From positions 2,067,001 through 2,131,000 of the forward strand of contig NZ_JAVDYB010000001.1 of the NCBI RefSeq assembly GCF_031458235.1: a stretch of 64,000 nt of DNA, in the 5' to 3' direction. The notes under the pieces are model-generated. The model did no database searches. It saw only the letters and a list, made by a program, of their open reading frames with translations, and was not told the DNA's origin. Positions 42,906 through 51,297 of this stretch are shown here, in pieces; the first letter of the stretch is position 1; every line of letters begins with the position of its first letter. This DNA comes from Catenuloplanes atrovinosus (GTDB lineage: Bacteria > Actinomycetota > Actinomycetes > Mycobacteriales > Micromonosporaceae). A program made the translations under genes and the position numbers.

Positions 42906-44042
42906 GTGTCCGGAATCGTCGTCGTCGGGGCCTCCGCGGCCGGCCTGACCGCCGTGGAGACGCTGCGCCGCGAGGGGTACGCGGGGCCGCTCACGCTGAT
43001 CGGCGAGGAACTGGACCCGCCGTACGACCGCCCGCCGCTGTCCAAGCAGCTCCTGGCCGGTGACTGGGCGGCCGAGCGGCTGGCGCTGCGCACCGCGGAC
43101 CACCTCGCCGGCCTGCACCTCGACCTGCGCCTCGGCACGGTCGCGGCCGGCCTGGACCGGGACGCCCGGGTGGTGCGGCTGGCCGACGGCGAGCCGATCG
43201 GCTACGACGGGCTGATCATCGCCACCGGCGTGCGGCCGCGCCGGCTCCCCGGCCGGGGCGGCCACGTGCTGCGCACCCTGCGCGACGCGCTGGCGCTGCG
43301 CGAACGGCTCGGCCCGGGCCGGCGGCTCGCGATCGTGGGCGCCGGCTTCCTCGGCGCCGAGGCGGCCGCGGTCGCCCGCGGGCTCGGCTGCGAGGTCGTG
43401 CTGCTCGAACCCGCGCCGGTGCCGCTCGCGCACGCGGTGGGCGAGCGGGTCGGCCGGGTGCTATCCGGCGTGCACCGCGCGCACGGCGTCGACCTGCGCA
43501 CCGGCGTGGCGGTCACCGAGATCACCGACGGCGGCGTGCTGCTGGCCGGCGGCGAACCGGTCGAGGCGGACGAGGTGCTGGTCTCGATCGGCACGCTGCC
43601 CAACACCGAGTGGCTCGACGGCAGCGGGCTGACGGTCGCCGACGGGCTGGTCTGCGACGAGTACAGCGCCGCCGCACCGGGCGTCTACGGCGCCGGCGAC
43701 GTGGCCCGCTGGCACAACCCGCTGTTCGGCGTCTCGATGCGGATCGAGCACCGGACGAACGCGGCCGAGCAGGGCGTGGCCGCGGCCCGCAACCTGCTGG
43801 GCGCCGCACGGCCGTTCGCGCCGGTGCCGTACTTCTGGTCCGACCAGTACGACCTCAAGATCCACGCGTACGGCTACCTGCGCGGCCACGACACCGTCGA
43901 GATAGCCGAGGGCGACCTCGCGGAGCGGCGCTTCCTGGCGGCGTACCGTCGGGACGGCCGCCTGGTCGGCGCGCTCGCGGTGAACCTGCCGCCCAAGGCG
44001 ATCCGCCCGTGGCGGCAGGCCATCCTCCACGGCGGACGCTGA
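42906..44042 (+). CDS. FAD-dependent ferredoxin-reductase-like protein (second paralogue)
   Basis: 378 residues, shorter than the paralogue at 30655-31872. FAD motif VVGASAAGLTAVETLRREG, PYDRPPLSKQLL, LIIATGVRPRR, NAD motif IVGAGFLGAEAAAVAR, VYGAGDVARW and a C-terminal domain ending in WRQAILHGGR. Members reduce Rieske-type or [2Fe-2S] ferredoxins. No ferredoxin, dioxygenase or P450 gene is next to it. Confidence 0.92.
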   Translation: MSGIVVVGASAAGLTAVETLRREGYAGPLTLIGEELDPPYDRPPLSKQLLAGDWAAERLALRTADHLAGLHLDLRLGTVAAGLDRDARVVRLADGEPIGYDGLIIATGVRPRRLPGRGGHVLRTLRDALALRERLGPGRRLAIVGAGFLGAEAAAVARGLGCEVVLLEPAPVPLAHAVGERVGRVLSGVHRAHGVDLRTGVAVTEITDGGVLLAGGEPVEADEVLVSIGTLPNTEWLDGSGLTVADGLVCDEYSAAAPGVYGAGDVARWHNPLFGVSMRIEHRTNAAEQGVAAARNLLGAARPFAPVPYFWSDQYDLKIHAYGYLRGHDTVEIAEGDLAERRFLAAYRRDGRLVGALAVNLPPKAIRPWRQAILHGGR

Positions 44043-44067
44043 GGCCCGCGGGCAGGTCCGTGCGACC

Positions 44068-44556
44068 ATGTCCGGCGTGGACTGGACGCTGATCGCGACG
44101 ACCGGTGGTGGCGCGGTCTCCACGCTGCTCGGCGTGGTGGCGGGCGGGCTGCTCGGCCGCCGCAGCCAGGACCGGCAGTGGCTGCGCGAGACCAAGGCCG
44201 CGGCCTACCGTGAGCTGCTGCGGGAGTACACGCGCATCGAGTTCGACGTGCGGCGGGCGTACCTGGGGCAGCTCGACGTGCGCGAGCTGGACTGGCCGCG
44301 CTGGGGTGCCGCCGTCACGGAGCTGACGCTGGTCGCGGACGAGCCGGTCGCCGCCGCGGCGCACGAGTTGGCGGAGGCGCTGGTCGGCCTGGAGCGGTAC
44401 GTGCACACCGGCGACCGCGACGACGAGCACTGGCGCGCGCTGCTGCACGCGGTGGCGGGCGCACAGGTGCGCTTCGTCAACGCGGCCCGGCGCAGCCTCA
44501 GCCGCCGCCGGCGCGCGCTGACCGCCCGGTCCGGCGGCCCGCTGATCACGGGCTGA
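44068..44556 (+). CDS. Hypothetical protein with N-terminal membrane segment
   Basis: 162 residues. One hydrophobic segment (about 6-29, Gly/Ala/Leu-rich) then an amphipathic helical body with EYTRIEFDVRRAYLGQ and a basic C-terminal RRSLSRRRR run. The pattern of a small membrane anchor followed by a helical bundle is common in actinomycetes, but I do not recognise a named family. It starts 25 bp after the flavin reductase stop and may be co-transcribed with it. Confidence 0.62.
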   Translation: MSGVDWTLIATTGGGAVSTLLGVVAGGLLGRRSQDRQWLRETKAAAYRELLREYTRIEFDVRRAYLGQLDVRELDWPRWGAAVTELTLVADEPVAAAAHELAEALVGLERYVHTGDRDDEHWRALLHAVAGAQVRFVNAARRSLSRRRRALTARSGGPLITG

Positions 44557-44599
44557 GGGACTGTCGTAGGGGTGGCGGCCGTGAGCCCGGAGGAGACCC

Positions 44600-44799
44600 G
44601 CGTGGCGGCGCAGCCTGTACCCGCGACGCGGCGGCTGGTTCAGCGACGTCCGCGGGCCGGCGCCCGATCCGGCTTCGGCGGACGCGTTCGGTGGAGCGGC
44701 ACGGCGAGCGGGCCCGCACGGTGCCGCACTCGGCCCGGTCACCGCGTCGGAGCTGCCGCGCGACCTGCACGAGTTGGCGCTGATCAGTCCGCGGGGGTG
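44600..44799 (+). pseudogene. Possible remnant of a coding sequence
   Basis: One plus-strand frame reads like ordinary high-GC coding sequence (…YPRRGGWFSDVRGPA… …TASELPRDLHELALISPRG), with coding-like third positions. It lacks any ATG or GTG after the TGA at 44582-44584 and runs into the end of the convergent gene. It may be the tail of a decayed gene or a frameshifted one. Confidence 0.25.
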
Positions 44800-45332
44800 C
44801 AGAGGCGGGTCAACGCGGCGAGCTGGGCGCCGTGGCGGCGGGTGAAGACCTGGACCGGGGCGTGCTGCCAGCGGGCGTGCGCGTCCTCCGGGGTGAGGCC
44901 GGCGGCGGTGGCGATGTCGGTCCAGGAGGCGCCGAGCTCGCGGGCCTGGCCGACCGCGGTGAGCGCGCGGTCGGCGGGCAGGTGGGGGAGCGAGGCGAGC
45001 ACGTCGTCGCGGACCGGGGCGATGTGCTCGCCGTACTCGTGACCGCTGATCAGGTCGATCGTGTCCATCGGCGGGGACGGGTGCGGCGACCAGACGCGGC
45101 GGGCGGGCAGATCCTGGTCCCGCGGCGTGGCGGCGCGCCGCCAGTGGGTGCCGCGCCAGCCGCAGGAGCAGACGTGCGCCCAGCCGGTGATCTCGTTGTC
45201 CGGGCGGACGTGGTACTCCTCCGGCTCCAGGTCGCGGTCGCCGAGCTTGACGATCAGGACCTTGCCCTCGGCGTATCCCGCGCCGACGCCGCCGTCCGCG
45301 AACGTGGCGCCGAGCAGACCCTCGTGCCGCAT
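44784..45332 (-). CDS. CSCGW-motif / C-terminal HTH protein (first of two paralogues)
   Basis: 182 residues from ATG 45332. An N-terminal beta-rich part with a CSCGWRG motif (Cys55, Cys57) is followed by histidines His98/His103, which could complete a zinc site, a helical linker, then a helix-turn-helix-like segment ARELGASWTDIATAAGLTPEDAHARW. The same organisation occurs at 58014-58451. It is divergent from the SnoaL-like gene. I infer a small zinc-containing DNA-binding regulator; no family name is known to me. Confidence 0.68.
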   Translation of the reverse strand: MRHEGLLGATFADGGVGAGYAEGKVLIVKLGDRDLEPEEYHVRPDNEITGWAHVCSCGWRGTHWRRAATPRDQDLPARRVWSPHPSPPMDTIDLISGHEYGEHIAPVRDDVLASLPHLPADRALTAVGQARELGASWTDIATAAGLTPEDAHARWQHAPVQVFTRRHGAQLAALTRLCTPAD

Positions 45333-45469
45333 GACCGACCTCCTGGCAGAGACGCTCCGGTGCGAATCGCGCACAGGGTACCCGCCCGGGGCCACCGAGG
45401 GTGCGGACACGACACTTCGGACAGTCGCCGATAGGGTGGTGCCACTAAACCGTGAGATGAGGAGACGCC

Positions 45470-46021
45470 GTGGGCCGCTTCGACATGCCCGACGCCGACA
45501 CGCTTCGCGCCCGCGAGAAGCTGGTGCTCGACCACATCCACGACGAGGGGCGCCAGGACTGGGACGACGTGCTCGCCACGTTCCCGCACCCGTACTACGA
45601 GCTGGTCGCCACGATGACCGTGCACGACGGCGAGGCCGCGGTGCGCGGCTACTGGGACGCCACGCGCGGCGCGTTCCCCGACCAGGACCACGAGATCATC
45701 TCGCTGCGGCACAGCGCGGACGCGGTGATCGTCGAGTTCTGGCTGATGGGCACGCACCGCGGCCCGCTGAACGGCATCCCGCCGACCGGCGGCCGGTTCC
45801 GGGTGCGGATGAGCGCCTACTTCATCTTCGACGAGGAGGAGAACCTGGTCTCCGAGCGCGTCTACTTCGACCGGCTCACCATGTTCACGCAGCTGCTCGG
45901 CGGGCTCAACCTGCGGAATCCGCGCAACTGGCCGTGGGTGATCCGCGCGCTGCGCGGCATGGCCGCGATGGGCGCCAACCCGGACCCGCGCCTGCTGAAC
46001 ACCACGCCGCCGGAGCTGTAG
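45470..46021 (+). CDS. SnoaL-like / NTF2-fold protein
   Basis: 183 residues from GTG 45470 after ATGAGGAGA. The cone-shaped NTF2 fold is suggested by the sequence of helix, YYELVATMTVHDGEAAVRGYWD, HEIISLRHSADAVIVEFWLMGTH and RMSAYFIFDEEENLVSERVYFD. Family members are polyketide cyclases, isomerases or ligand-binding proteins. No polyketide genes are nearby, so a detoxifying or steroid-isomerase-like role is as likely. Confidence 0.82.
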   Translation: MGRFDMPDADTLRAREKLVLDHIHDEGRQDWDDVLATFPHPYYELVATMTVHDGEAAVRGYWDATRGAFPDQDHEIISLRHSADAVIVEFWLMGTHRGPLNGIPPTGGRFRVRMSAYFIFDEEENLVSERVYFDRLTMFTQLLGGLNLRNPRNWPWVIRALRGMAAMGANPDPRLLNTTPPEL

Positions 46022-46025
46022 GTGC

Positions 46026-46068
46026 CCCGCGCGGTCGCGGACCGGGCTCCGGTCCGCGACCGCGCGGG
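46026..46068. terminator. Long bidirectional terminator hairpin
   Basis: A perfect 20-bp stem (CCCGCGCGGTCGCGGACCGG and complement) with a 3-nt loop, between the stops of the SnoaL-like and beta-helix genes. Confidence 0.9.
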
Positions 46069-46074
46069 CGCGCG

Positions 46075-47544
46075 TCAGGTGATCGAGTTGTAGACCGGCA
46101 CGAAGCCGATGCTGGCGCCGGCGGCATCGAAGACCTCGATCCGGCGGACCACCGTTCCCGGGCGGGTCGCGGCGGCCGCGTTGCCGACGCCGATGCCGCC
46201 CATGGCGATCACCTTGCCGGTCGCCTTGATCATGTCGGGCTTGCCGGCCGACGGGTCCGTCACCGGCTGCATGATGACCGTGTCGGCGGGCGCGTAGGTG
46301 TGGTGCACCGCCGCGATCCGGTTCCAGGCCACGGTGACGTTGGTCGCGGGCGGGGTGACGGTGCCGTCGGGCAGCGTCTCCTGCGGCTTCACCCAGATCG
46401 CCGGGCGCTTCCCCGGGTCCTCCTGGTGGCACTCGTTGCCGACGACGACCGCGCCGTCCGTGCGCTGGTTGATCGCGATGCAGGTGCCCTCGCGGTCGTT
46501 CCGGATCACGTTGCCCGTGACGGTGACGCCCACGGTGTACAGCACGTTGATGTTGCCGAGGTTGTTCTCCAGCGTGTTGCCGGTGATCGCCACGTTGTAC
46601 GCGCGCGGCTTCTCCGGCTCCGGCGTCGGCTTCGACGGCGTCTCCCCGTGCTTGCGCTGCCCGTCGATCTCGATGCCCCGCAGGACGCACCGGGTGACGG
46701 TGTTCCCGGTGATGACCAGGTTCTTCACCGCCTGCGTGTAGATGCCGGACTGACCGCAGGCGGTGATGGTGTTGCCCGAGATCACGGTGCGGTCCGCGCC
46801 GAACAGCACGCAGATGCCGTCGTAGTAGTCCGAACTCGCCTCCCACGGGCGCACCGCCTCGGGGGTGTCCCACCAGTCCATCGCCACGTGGTTGCCGACG
46901 ATGCGGATGTCGCGGCCGTTGACCGAGATGCCCTGCCGGGTGCCCTCGATGACGCACTCGGTGATCAGCACGTCGTCGGAGAGCGCGGGCCGGTCCGGAG
47001 CGGCCGGCGGCTGGTCGAAGACCGAGATGCCGGTCCACCGCACGTCGATCACCCGGACGCCCCGGACGACGCACCGCTTGGCCCTGGACAGCAGCAGACC
47101 GTCGAACTGCTGGGTGCGGTCGGTGTCGCGGATCGTCAGATCCTGGACGGTGACCTCCCGGACGTCGCTCAGGCGCAGCACCCGCCGCGCGCCCTTCTCG
47201 CTCGGCTTCGCACCGGCGAGCGCCAGCGTCGCGCCGTTCCCGGCGATCGTCGCGTTCGCGTACCCGGTGAGGCTGAGCTCGTCGCTGACCCGGAACACCC
47301 GTCCGGCCGGGAAGTACACGCTCTGCTGCGGGCGCGCGGCCTGTGCCGCGTTCAGCGCCGCCTGGATCTTCGCGGTGTCGTCGGTGACCCCGTCGCCGAC
47401 CGCGCCGTGGTCGAGCACCGAGACCCATCCCTCGTCCGCGGGCGCGGCCTGGGCGGCCGGTGCCATGACCGCCGCGCCGGTGGCCGCCGCGCCGCCGACC
47501 ACCGCGGCGCGCAAGGCATTACGTCTGCTGAATATGTCCGTCAC
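46075..47544 (-). CDS. Exported right-handed beta-helix (pectate-lyase-like) protein
   Basis: 489 residues. The N terminus has a Tat-type twin-arginine motif (SRRNALRAAVVGGAAATG), cleaved near AQAA. The GAVGDGVTDDTAKIQAAL block marks the pectate lyase 3/polygalacturonase-type start, and repeated V-ITGN-like rungs (NLVITGNTVTR, NVAITGNTLENN) form a parallel beta-helix. A non-helical C-terminal strand region follows. It probably binds or cleaves an acidic polysaccharide; catalytic residues cannot be named. GTG 47544 lies 7 bp after a TAGCCT -10-like box, so it may be leaderless. Confidence 0.87.
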   Translation of the reverse strand: MTDIFSRRNALRAAVVGGAAATGAAVMAPAAQAAPADEGWVSVLDHGAVGDGVTDDTAKIQAALNAAQAARPQQSVYFPAGRVFRVSDELSLTGYANATIAGNGATLALAGAKPSEKGARRVLRLSDVREVTVQDLTIRDTDRTQQFDGLLLSRAKRCVVRGVRVIDVRWTGISVFDQPPAAPDRPALSDDVLITECVIEGTRQGISVNGRDIRIVGNHVAMDWWDTPEAVRPWEASSDYYDGICVLFGADRTVISGNTITACGQSGIYTQAVKNLVITGNTVTRCVLRGIEIDGQRKHGETPSKPTPEPEKPRAYNVAITGNTLENNLGNINVLYTVGVTVTGNVIRNDREGTCIAINQRTDGAVVVGNECHQEDPGKRPAIWVKPQETLPDGTVTPPATNVTVAWNRIAAVHHTYAPADTVIMQPVTDPSAGKPDMIKATGKVIAMGGIGVGNAAAATRPGTVVRRIEVFDAAGASIGFVPVYNSIT

Positions 47545-47603
47545 GGAGGAGAGGCTAGCGAAGATCCGTTACCGAGGGAATCGCCGAGTGCACGGATTGT
47601 CGA

Positions 47604-47903
47604 TCACGGAGTGAGCACCTCGACCCTGACGGCGGTCAGGTCGCCGGTGGCGAGCTTGTTGGCCTCGCGAACCGCGCGCTTGACCGGCAGCACGTAGGAG
47701 CCGCGCCTGCTGTCCGGGAAGATCGAGGTGGACCACTCGCTGCGGCCGATCGTGGCGCGGACCTTGACCGCGCCGAAGCCGCGCCGCAACCCCTCGGTCA
47801 GGTGCTTGATGTCCTCCGAGGCGTCCGCCGGCAGGCTGACGAAGGTCCAGCTCTCCTGGCGGGCGTCCCACTCCCAGAGCGGCGCCTCGAACTCGACGAT
47901 CAT
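47604..47903 (-). CDS. DUF1905 domain protein
   Basis: 99 residues, all one DUF1905-type barrel: FEAPLWEWDARQESWTFVSLP, VKVRATIGRSEWSTSIFP and SYVLPVKRAVREA. The function of the family is not established. Its ATG overlaps the stop of the upstream methyltransferase (ATGA), so the two are translationally coupled. Confidence 0.9.
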   Translation of the reverse strand: MIVEFEAPLWEWDARQESWTFVSLPADASEDIKHLTEGLRRGFGAVKVRATIGRSEWSTSIFPDSRRGSYVLPVKRAVREANKLATGDLTAVRVEVLTP

Positions 47904-48487
47904 CGGGACAGCACCGCCACCAGGAAGTCGGAGTCCGCGGCGAACGGGCGCAGGTCCCAGGTGCCGAGCAGCACCGACGGGCCGAGGCCGGCCCGCTTGA
48001 CGTCGGCCAGGTATTCCTCGAAGTCGTAGCCGCGGCCGGCGCCGAAGCCGGTCACCACCCGGCCGCCGTCGGCCAGGTGATCGGCGAAGCGGCGCAGGAT
48101 CTCGACGCGGGTGGACGGCGCCACGAAGGTCAGCACGTTGCCCGCGCAGACGATCACGTCGAACCGGTCCGGCAGGCTCAGCGCGGCCAGGTCCCCGACG
48201 AGCCAGTCCGAGCCGGGGTACGTCGCGCGCGCGTCCTCGATCAGCTCCGGGTCCAGGTCGACGCCGGTCACGGTGTGCCCGGCCGCGGCGAGCAGCCCGC
48301 CGACCCGCCCGGTGCCGCAGCCCGCGTCCAGGATTCGCGCGCCGCGTGGCGCCATCGCGTCGATCAGCCGGGCCTCACCGCCCAGGTCGGCCCCGCGCGC
48401 CGCCATGTCCCGGAACCGCTGGACGTACCACCGCGAATGACCCGGGTTATCCGCGATCTGCCGCAGCCAGAGGTTCTCCTCCGCCAT
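47900..48487 (-). CDS. SAM-dependent methyltransferase (Rossmann class I)
   Basis: 195 residues from ATG 48487. Motif I ILDAGCGTGRVGGLL, acidic VTGVDLDPELI, and the post-motif DLAALSLPDRFDVIVCAGNVLTFV place it in the general class I methyltransferases. The substrate is unknown. The first codons overlap the end of the XRE regulator by 41 bp on the same strand, and the stop overlaps DUF1905. Confidence 0.92.
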   Translation of the reverse strand: MAEENLWLRQIADNPGHSRWYVQRFRDMAARGADLGGEARLIDAMAPRGARILDAGCGTGRVGGLLAAAGHTVTGVDLDPELIEDARATYPGSDWLVGDLAALSLPDRFDVIVCAGNVLTFVAPSTRVEILRRFADHLADGGRVVTGFGAGRGYDFEEYLADVKRAGLGPSVLLGTWDLRPFAADSDFLVAVLSR

Positions 48488-49385
48488 GGCCGCCCTCCCC
48501 CCGTACCCCCATGATCCGCTCTTGCCCGTCAACGGTAGCGGAGGACCCGGCGGCCCACTGGGCGAGGAGGCGGAGCGCGGTGTGCGCCGGGGTGCCGGTG
48601 GGTGCGGTGTAGACGAACAGCGTCTGCTCGGCGTCGTCCGGGAGGGTCAGGGCCTGGTAGGTGAGGGCGAACTCGCCGACGACCGGGTGGCGGTAGTGCT
48701 TGGTGCCCGAGGTGCGGGTCAGCACCTGATGGTCGGCCCACCAGCGGCGGAAGTCCTCGCTGCGCACGGAGAGCTCGCCGACCAGCGCGGACAGGTCCGG
48801 GTCGTCGGGATGCCGGCCGGCGTAGAGCCGCAGCGCCGCCACGGTCTCGGACGCGATCGTGGACCAGTGCGCGTGCAGCGAGCGTGCGTTCTCGTCGAGG
48901 ATCACGAACCGCGCGTAGTTGCGCTCGCGGGCCGGCAGCGCCTGCAGGTCGCCGAGCAGCGCCCGCGCGGTGCGGTTGATCGCCAGCACGTCCATCCGGC
49001 GGCCGAGCAGCAGCGCCGGGCTGGCCGCCAGATCGAGCGTCTCCATCAGCTGGTACGTCGCGACCGCGATCCGCTGCGGCCGGCGCGGCGTGCGGCGCCG
49101 CGTCACCGGCGGCTTGGCCAGGTCGAACAGGTGCGCCCGCTCCGCGTCGTCCAGGCGCAGCGCGCGGGCCAGCGCGTCCAGCACCTCGTCCGACGGCCGC
49201 AGGTCGCGCCCCTGCTCCAGGCGCACGTAGTAGTCCACGCTGACGCCGGCCAACGCGGCCAGTTCCTCGCGCCGCAGCCCGGGAACCCGGCGCCCGGCCC
49301 GGGTCTCCGGCAGCCCGAGGTCGTCCGGCCGGAGCCGGGCGCGCCGTGATCGCAGGAACTCGCGCAATTCGACATTGCCACTCAC
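48447..49385 (-). CDS. XRE-family regulator with MmyB-like ligand-binding domain
   Basis: 312 residues from GTG 49385. The HTH occupies about 28-75 (PGLRREELAALAGVSVDYYVRLEQG). From about 105 it has the MmyB/MLTR-type PAS-like ligand-binding domain (MDVLAINRTARALLGD, RNYARFVILDENAR, EDFRRWWADHQV, GEFALTYQALTLPDD), which binds a hydrophobic small molecule. It is divergent from a zinc alcohol dehydrogenase, a common arrangement in which the regulator represses both. Confidence 0.93.
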   Translation of the reverse strand: MSGNVELREFLRSRRARLRPDDLGLPETRAGRRVPGLRREELAALAGVSVDYYVRLEQGRDLRPSDEVLDALARALRLDDAERAHLFDLAKPPVTRRRTPRRPQRIAVATYQLMETLDLAASPALLLGRRMDVLAINRTARALLGDLQALPARERNYARFVILDENARSLHAHWSTIASETVAALRLYAGRHPDDPDLSALVGELSVRSEDFRRWWADHQVLTRTSGTKHYRHPVVGEFALTYQALTLPDDAEQTLFVYTAPTGTPAHTALRLLAQWAAGSSATVDGQERIMGVRGEGGHGGGEPLAAADRG

Positions 49386-49436
49386 GACTACGAGTATCCG
49401 CCGTGCGCACCCGGGCGGGCGGGTCCCGGGTGGTAC

Positions 49437-49456
49437 GGGCGTTCCTAGGTTCGCCC
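49437..49456. promoter_or_regulatory. Dyad in the XRE / alcohol-dehydrogenase intergenic region
   Basis: GGGCG-TT-CCTAGG-TT-CGCCC: symmetric arms and a symmetric CCTAGG centre, with only the two TT pairs unmatched. It is a candidate operator for the XRE regulator. Confidence 0.45.
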
Positions 49457-49534
49457 GGGCCGGACAGCGCGCACCATCGGCCCTCCTCCGGAGCTGTGAT
49501 GGATGGGCAACTTCGACAGAGAGAAGGTCCTCCG

Positions 49535-50545
49535 ATGTCCACCATGCGTTCCGCCCTGGTCCGCGAGCCCGGCGCCGCGTTCGAGATCGTCGACCGGGAG
49601 CTGCCCGAGCCCGGCCGCGGCCAGGTGCGCATCGCGGTCGAGGCGTGCGGCGTGTGCCGTACCGACTCCGCGTTCGTCAACGCCGCGTATCCGGTGTCGT
49701 TCCCGCTGATCGCCGGCCACGAGATCGCCGGGCGGATCAGCGCGGTGGGCGACGGCGTCGAGGGCTGGTCGGCTGGCGACCGGGTCGCGGTGGGCTGGTT
49801 CGGCGGCAACTGCGGCGTCTGCGAGCCGTGCCGCGCGGATGCGGCGATCTACTGCGAGCGGCTGCAGGTGCCGGGCTGGGCGTACCCGGGCGGGTTCGCC
49901 GAGGAGGTCGTGGTGCCGTCGTCCGCGCCGGCCCGCGTCCCGGACGCGATCTCCGCGGTCGAGGCCGCGCCGATGGGCTGTGCGGGCGTGGCCACGTTCA
50001 ACGCGTTGCGGCGCAGCGCGGCCCGGCCCGGCGACCTGGTGGCGGTGCTCGGCCTCGGCGGGCTCGGCCACCTCGGCGTCCAGTTCGCCAACCGGCTCGG
50101 CTTCGAGGTCGTGGCCGTGGCGCGCGGCGGCGAGCGGGAGGCGGTCGCCAAGGAACTCGGCGCGCACCACTACGTCGACAGCACCGCCGGTGACGTGGCC
50201 GCGCGGCTGCGCGAGCGCGGCGGTGCGAAGGCCGTGCTGGCCACCGCCGCCAGCGCGGACGCGATGAGCGCGGCGATCGACGGCCTGCGGTACGGCGGCG
50301 AGTTGCTCGTCGTCGGCGCGGACCCGGCGCCGATCCGGGTCAGCCCGTTCCAGCTGATCCCCGGCGGCAAGACCGTGCACGGCCACCCGTCCGGCACCGC
50401 GCGCGACGTCGAGGAGACGCTCGCGTTCGCGGCGCTGACCGGCGTCCGCCCGATCACCGAGACGGCGCCGCTGTCCGAGGCGGACGCGGCGTACCGCCGG
50501 ATGATGTCGGGCGAAGCCCGGTTCCGGATGGTGCTGACGAACTGA
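49535..50545 (+). CDS. Zinc-dependent alcohol dehydrogenase (MDR family)
   Basis: 336 residues from ATG 49535 (AGAGAAGG ribosome site). Catalytic-zinc ligands Cys38, His62/Glu63 and Cys152 fit; structural-zinc cysteines 93, 96, 99 and 107 are present (GNCGVCEPCR...C). The NAD(P)-binding motif GLGGLGHLG follows. Substrate is an alcohol or aldehyde, unknown. The upstream in-frame extension has no ribosome site. Confidence 0.94.
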   Translation: MSTMRSALVREPGAAFEIVDRELPEPGRGQVRIAVEACGVCRTDSAFVNAAYPVSFPLIAGHEIAGRISAVGDGVEGWSAGDRVAVGWFGGNCGVCEPCRADAAIYCERLQVPGWAYPGGFAEEVVVPSSAPARVPDAISAVEAAPMGCAGVATFNALRRSAARPGDLVAVLGLGGLGHLGVQFANRLGFEVVAVARGGEREAVAKELGAHHYVDSTAGDVAARLRERGGAKAVLATAASADAMSAAIDGLRYGGELLVVGADPAPIRVSPFQLIPGGKTVHGHPSGTARDVEETLAFAALTGVRPITETAPLSEADAAYRRMMSGEARFRMVLTN

Positions 50546-50551
50546 CGCCGG

Positions 50552-51295
50552 TCAGCGGGACTCCAGGACCGCCAGGTCCCGTTCCGCGTAGAGCCGGTGG
50601 TGCCACTCCTCGTTGAGCACGGTGAGCAGGCAGTCGGAGACCGGGTACGTGTCGTTCTCCAGCGGCCAGCCCGGACCCTTCGCCGGCGGGGTGTGCGCGG
50701 CCAGCGACTCCGGCGTGAGCGAGGCGATCACGTCGCGGACGCCGGACATGCGGTCGCGGCGCATGGCCAGCACCTCGTCCAGCGACGGCCGGGCGGCCCG
50801 GTCCCACGGCACGCCCGGCGTCTGCGGCATGCCGTCCCAGGGCAGCGCGAGCGGGTGCCACGGCGCGGCCTCGCCCCGGATCGCCCGCCGCACCCAGCAG
50901 TCGGTGGCGAAGACCAGGTGGCGCAGCGTCTCGATGAACGACCACTCGTCGTCCACCCGCTCGTGCAGCAGCGCCGGGTCGAGCCGTCGCGCGCGGTCGA
51001 CCGTCTCGTCCCACATGCGCTCGACCACCTCCCAGCCGGTGACGAAGCCCTCGGGGGTGGTCGGGCGCATCAGCGCCCGGCGCGGGTCGCGGCGGTCCAG
51101 TTCCGCCTCGATCAGCGGCGCCACGTCCACGCCGTTGATCGTCAGGTTGCTGATCTCGCCGGAGATGTCGACGTCGGACAGGTAGACGCCGCGCATCCGC
51201 GCGCCGAAGAAGTCCACGTCGCGGAAGCGGGCGCCGGCCAGCCGTACCATCCGGAACCGCGCGCCGCTCAGATCCCGCTCGACGAAGTCCGTCAT
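50552..51295 (-). CDS. DinB-family protein with N-terminal pentapeptide-like strand region
   Basis: 247 residues. Residues 1-45 carry pentapeptide-like steps (DLSGARFRMV, LAGARFRDVDFFGARMRG). The remainder is a DinB/YfiT four-helix bundle with the metal histidine in ETLRHLVFATD and a second His pair in EEWHHRLYAERDL. DinB proteins of this type are predicted metal-dependent thiol transferases (mycothiol or bacillithiol). It is followed on the same strand, 2 bp away in the upstream direction, by the GNAT gene, suggesting one operon. Confidence 0.85.
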   Translation of the reverse strand: MTDFVERDLSGARFRMVRLAGARFRDVDFFGARMRGVYLSDVDISGEISNLTINGVDVAPLIEAELDRRDPRRALMRPTTPEGFVTGWEVVERMWDETVDRARRLDPALLHERVDDEWSFIETLRHLVFATDCWVRRAIRGEAAPWHPLALPWDGMPQTPGVPWDRAARPSLDEVLAMRRDRMSGVRDVIASLTPESLAAHTPPAKGPGWPLENDTYPVSDCLLTVLNEEWHHRLYAERDLAVLESR

Positions 51296-51297
51296 GG

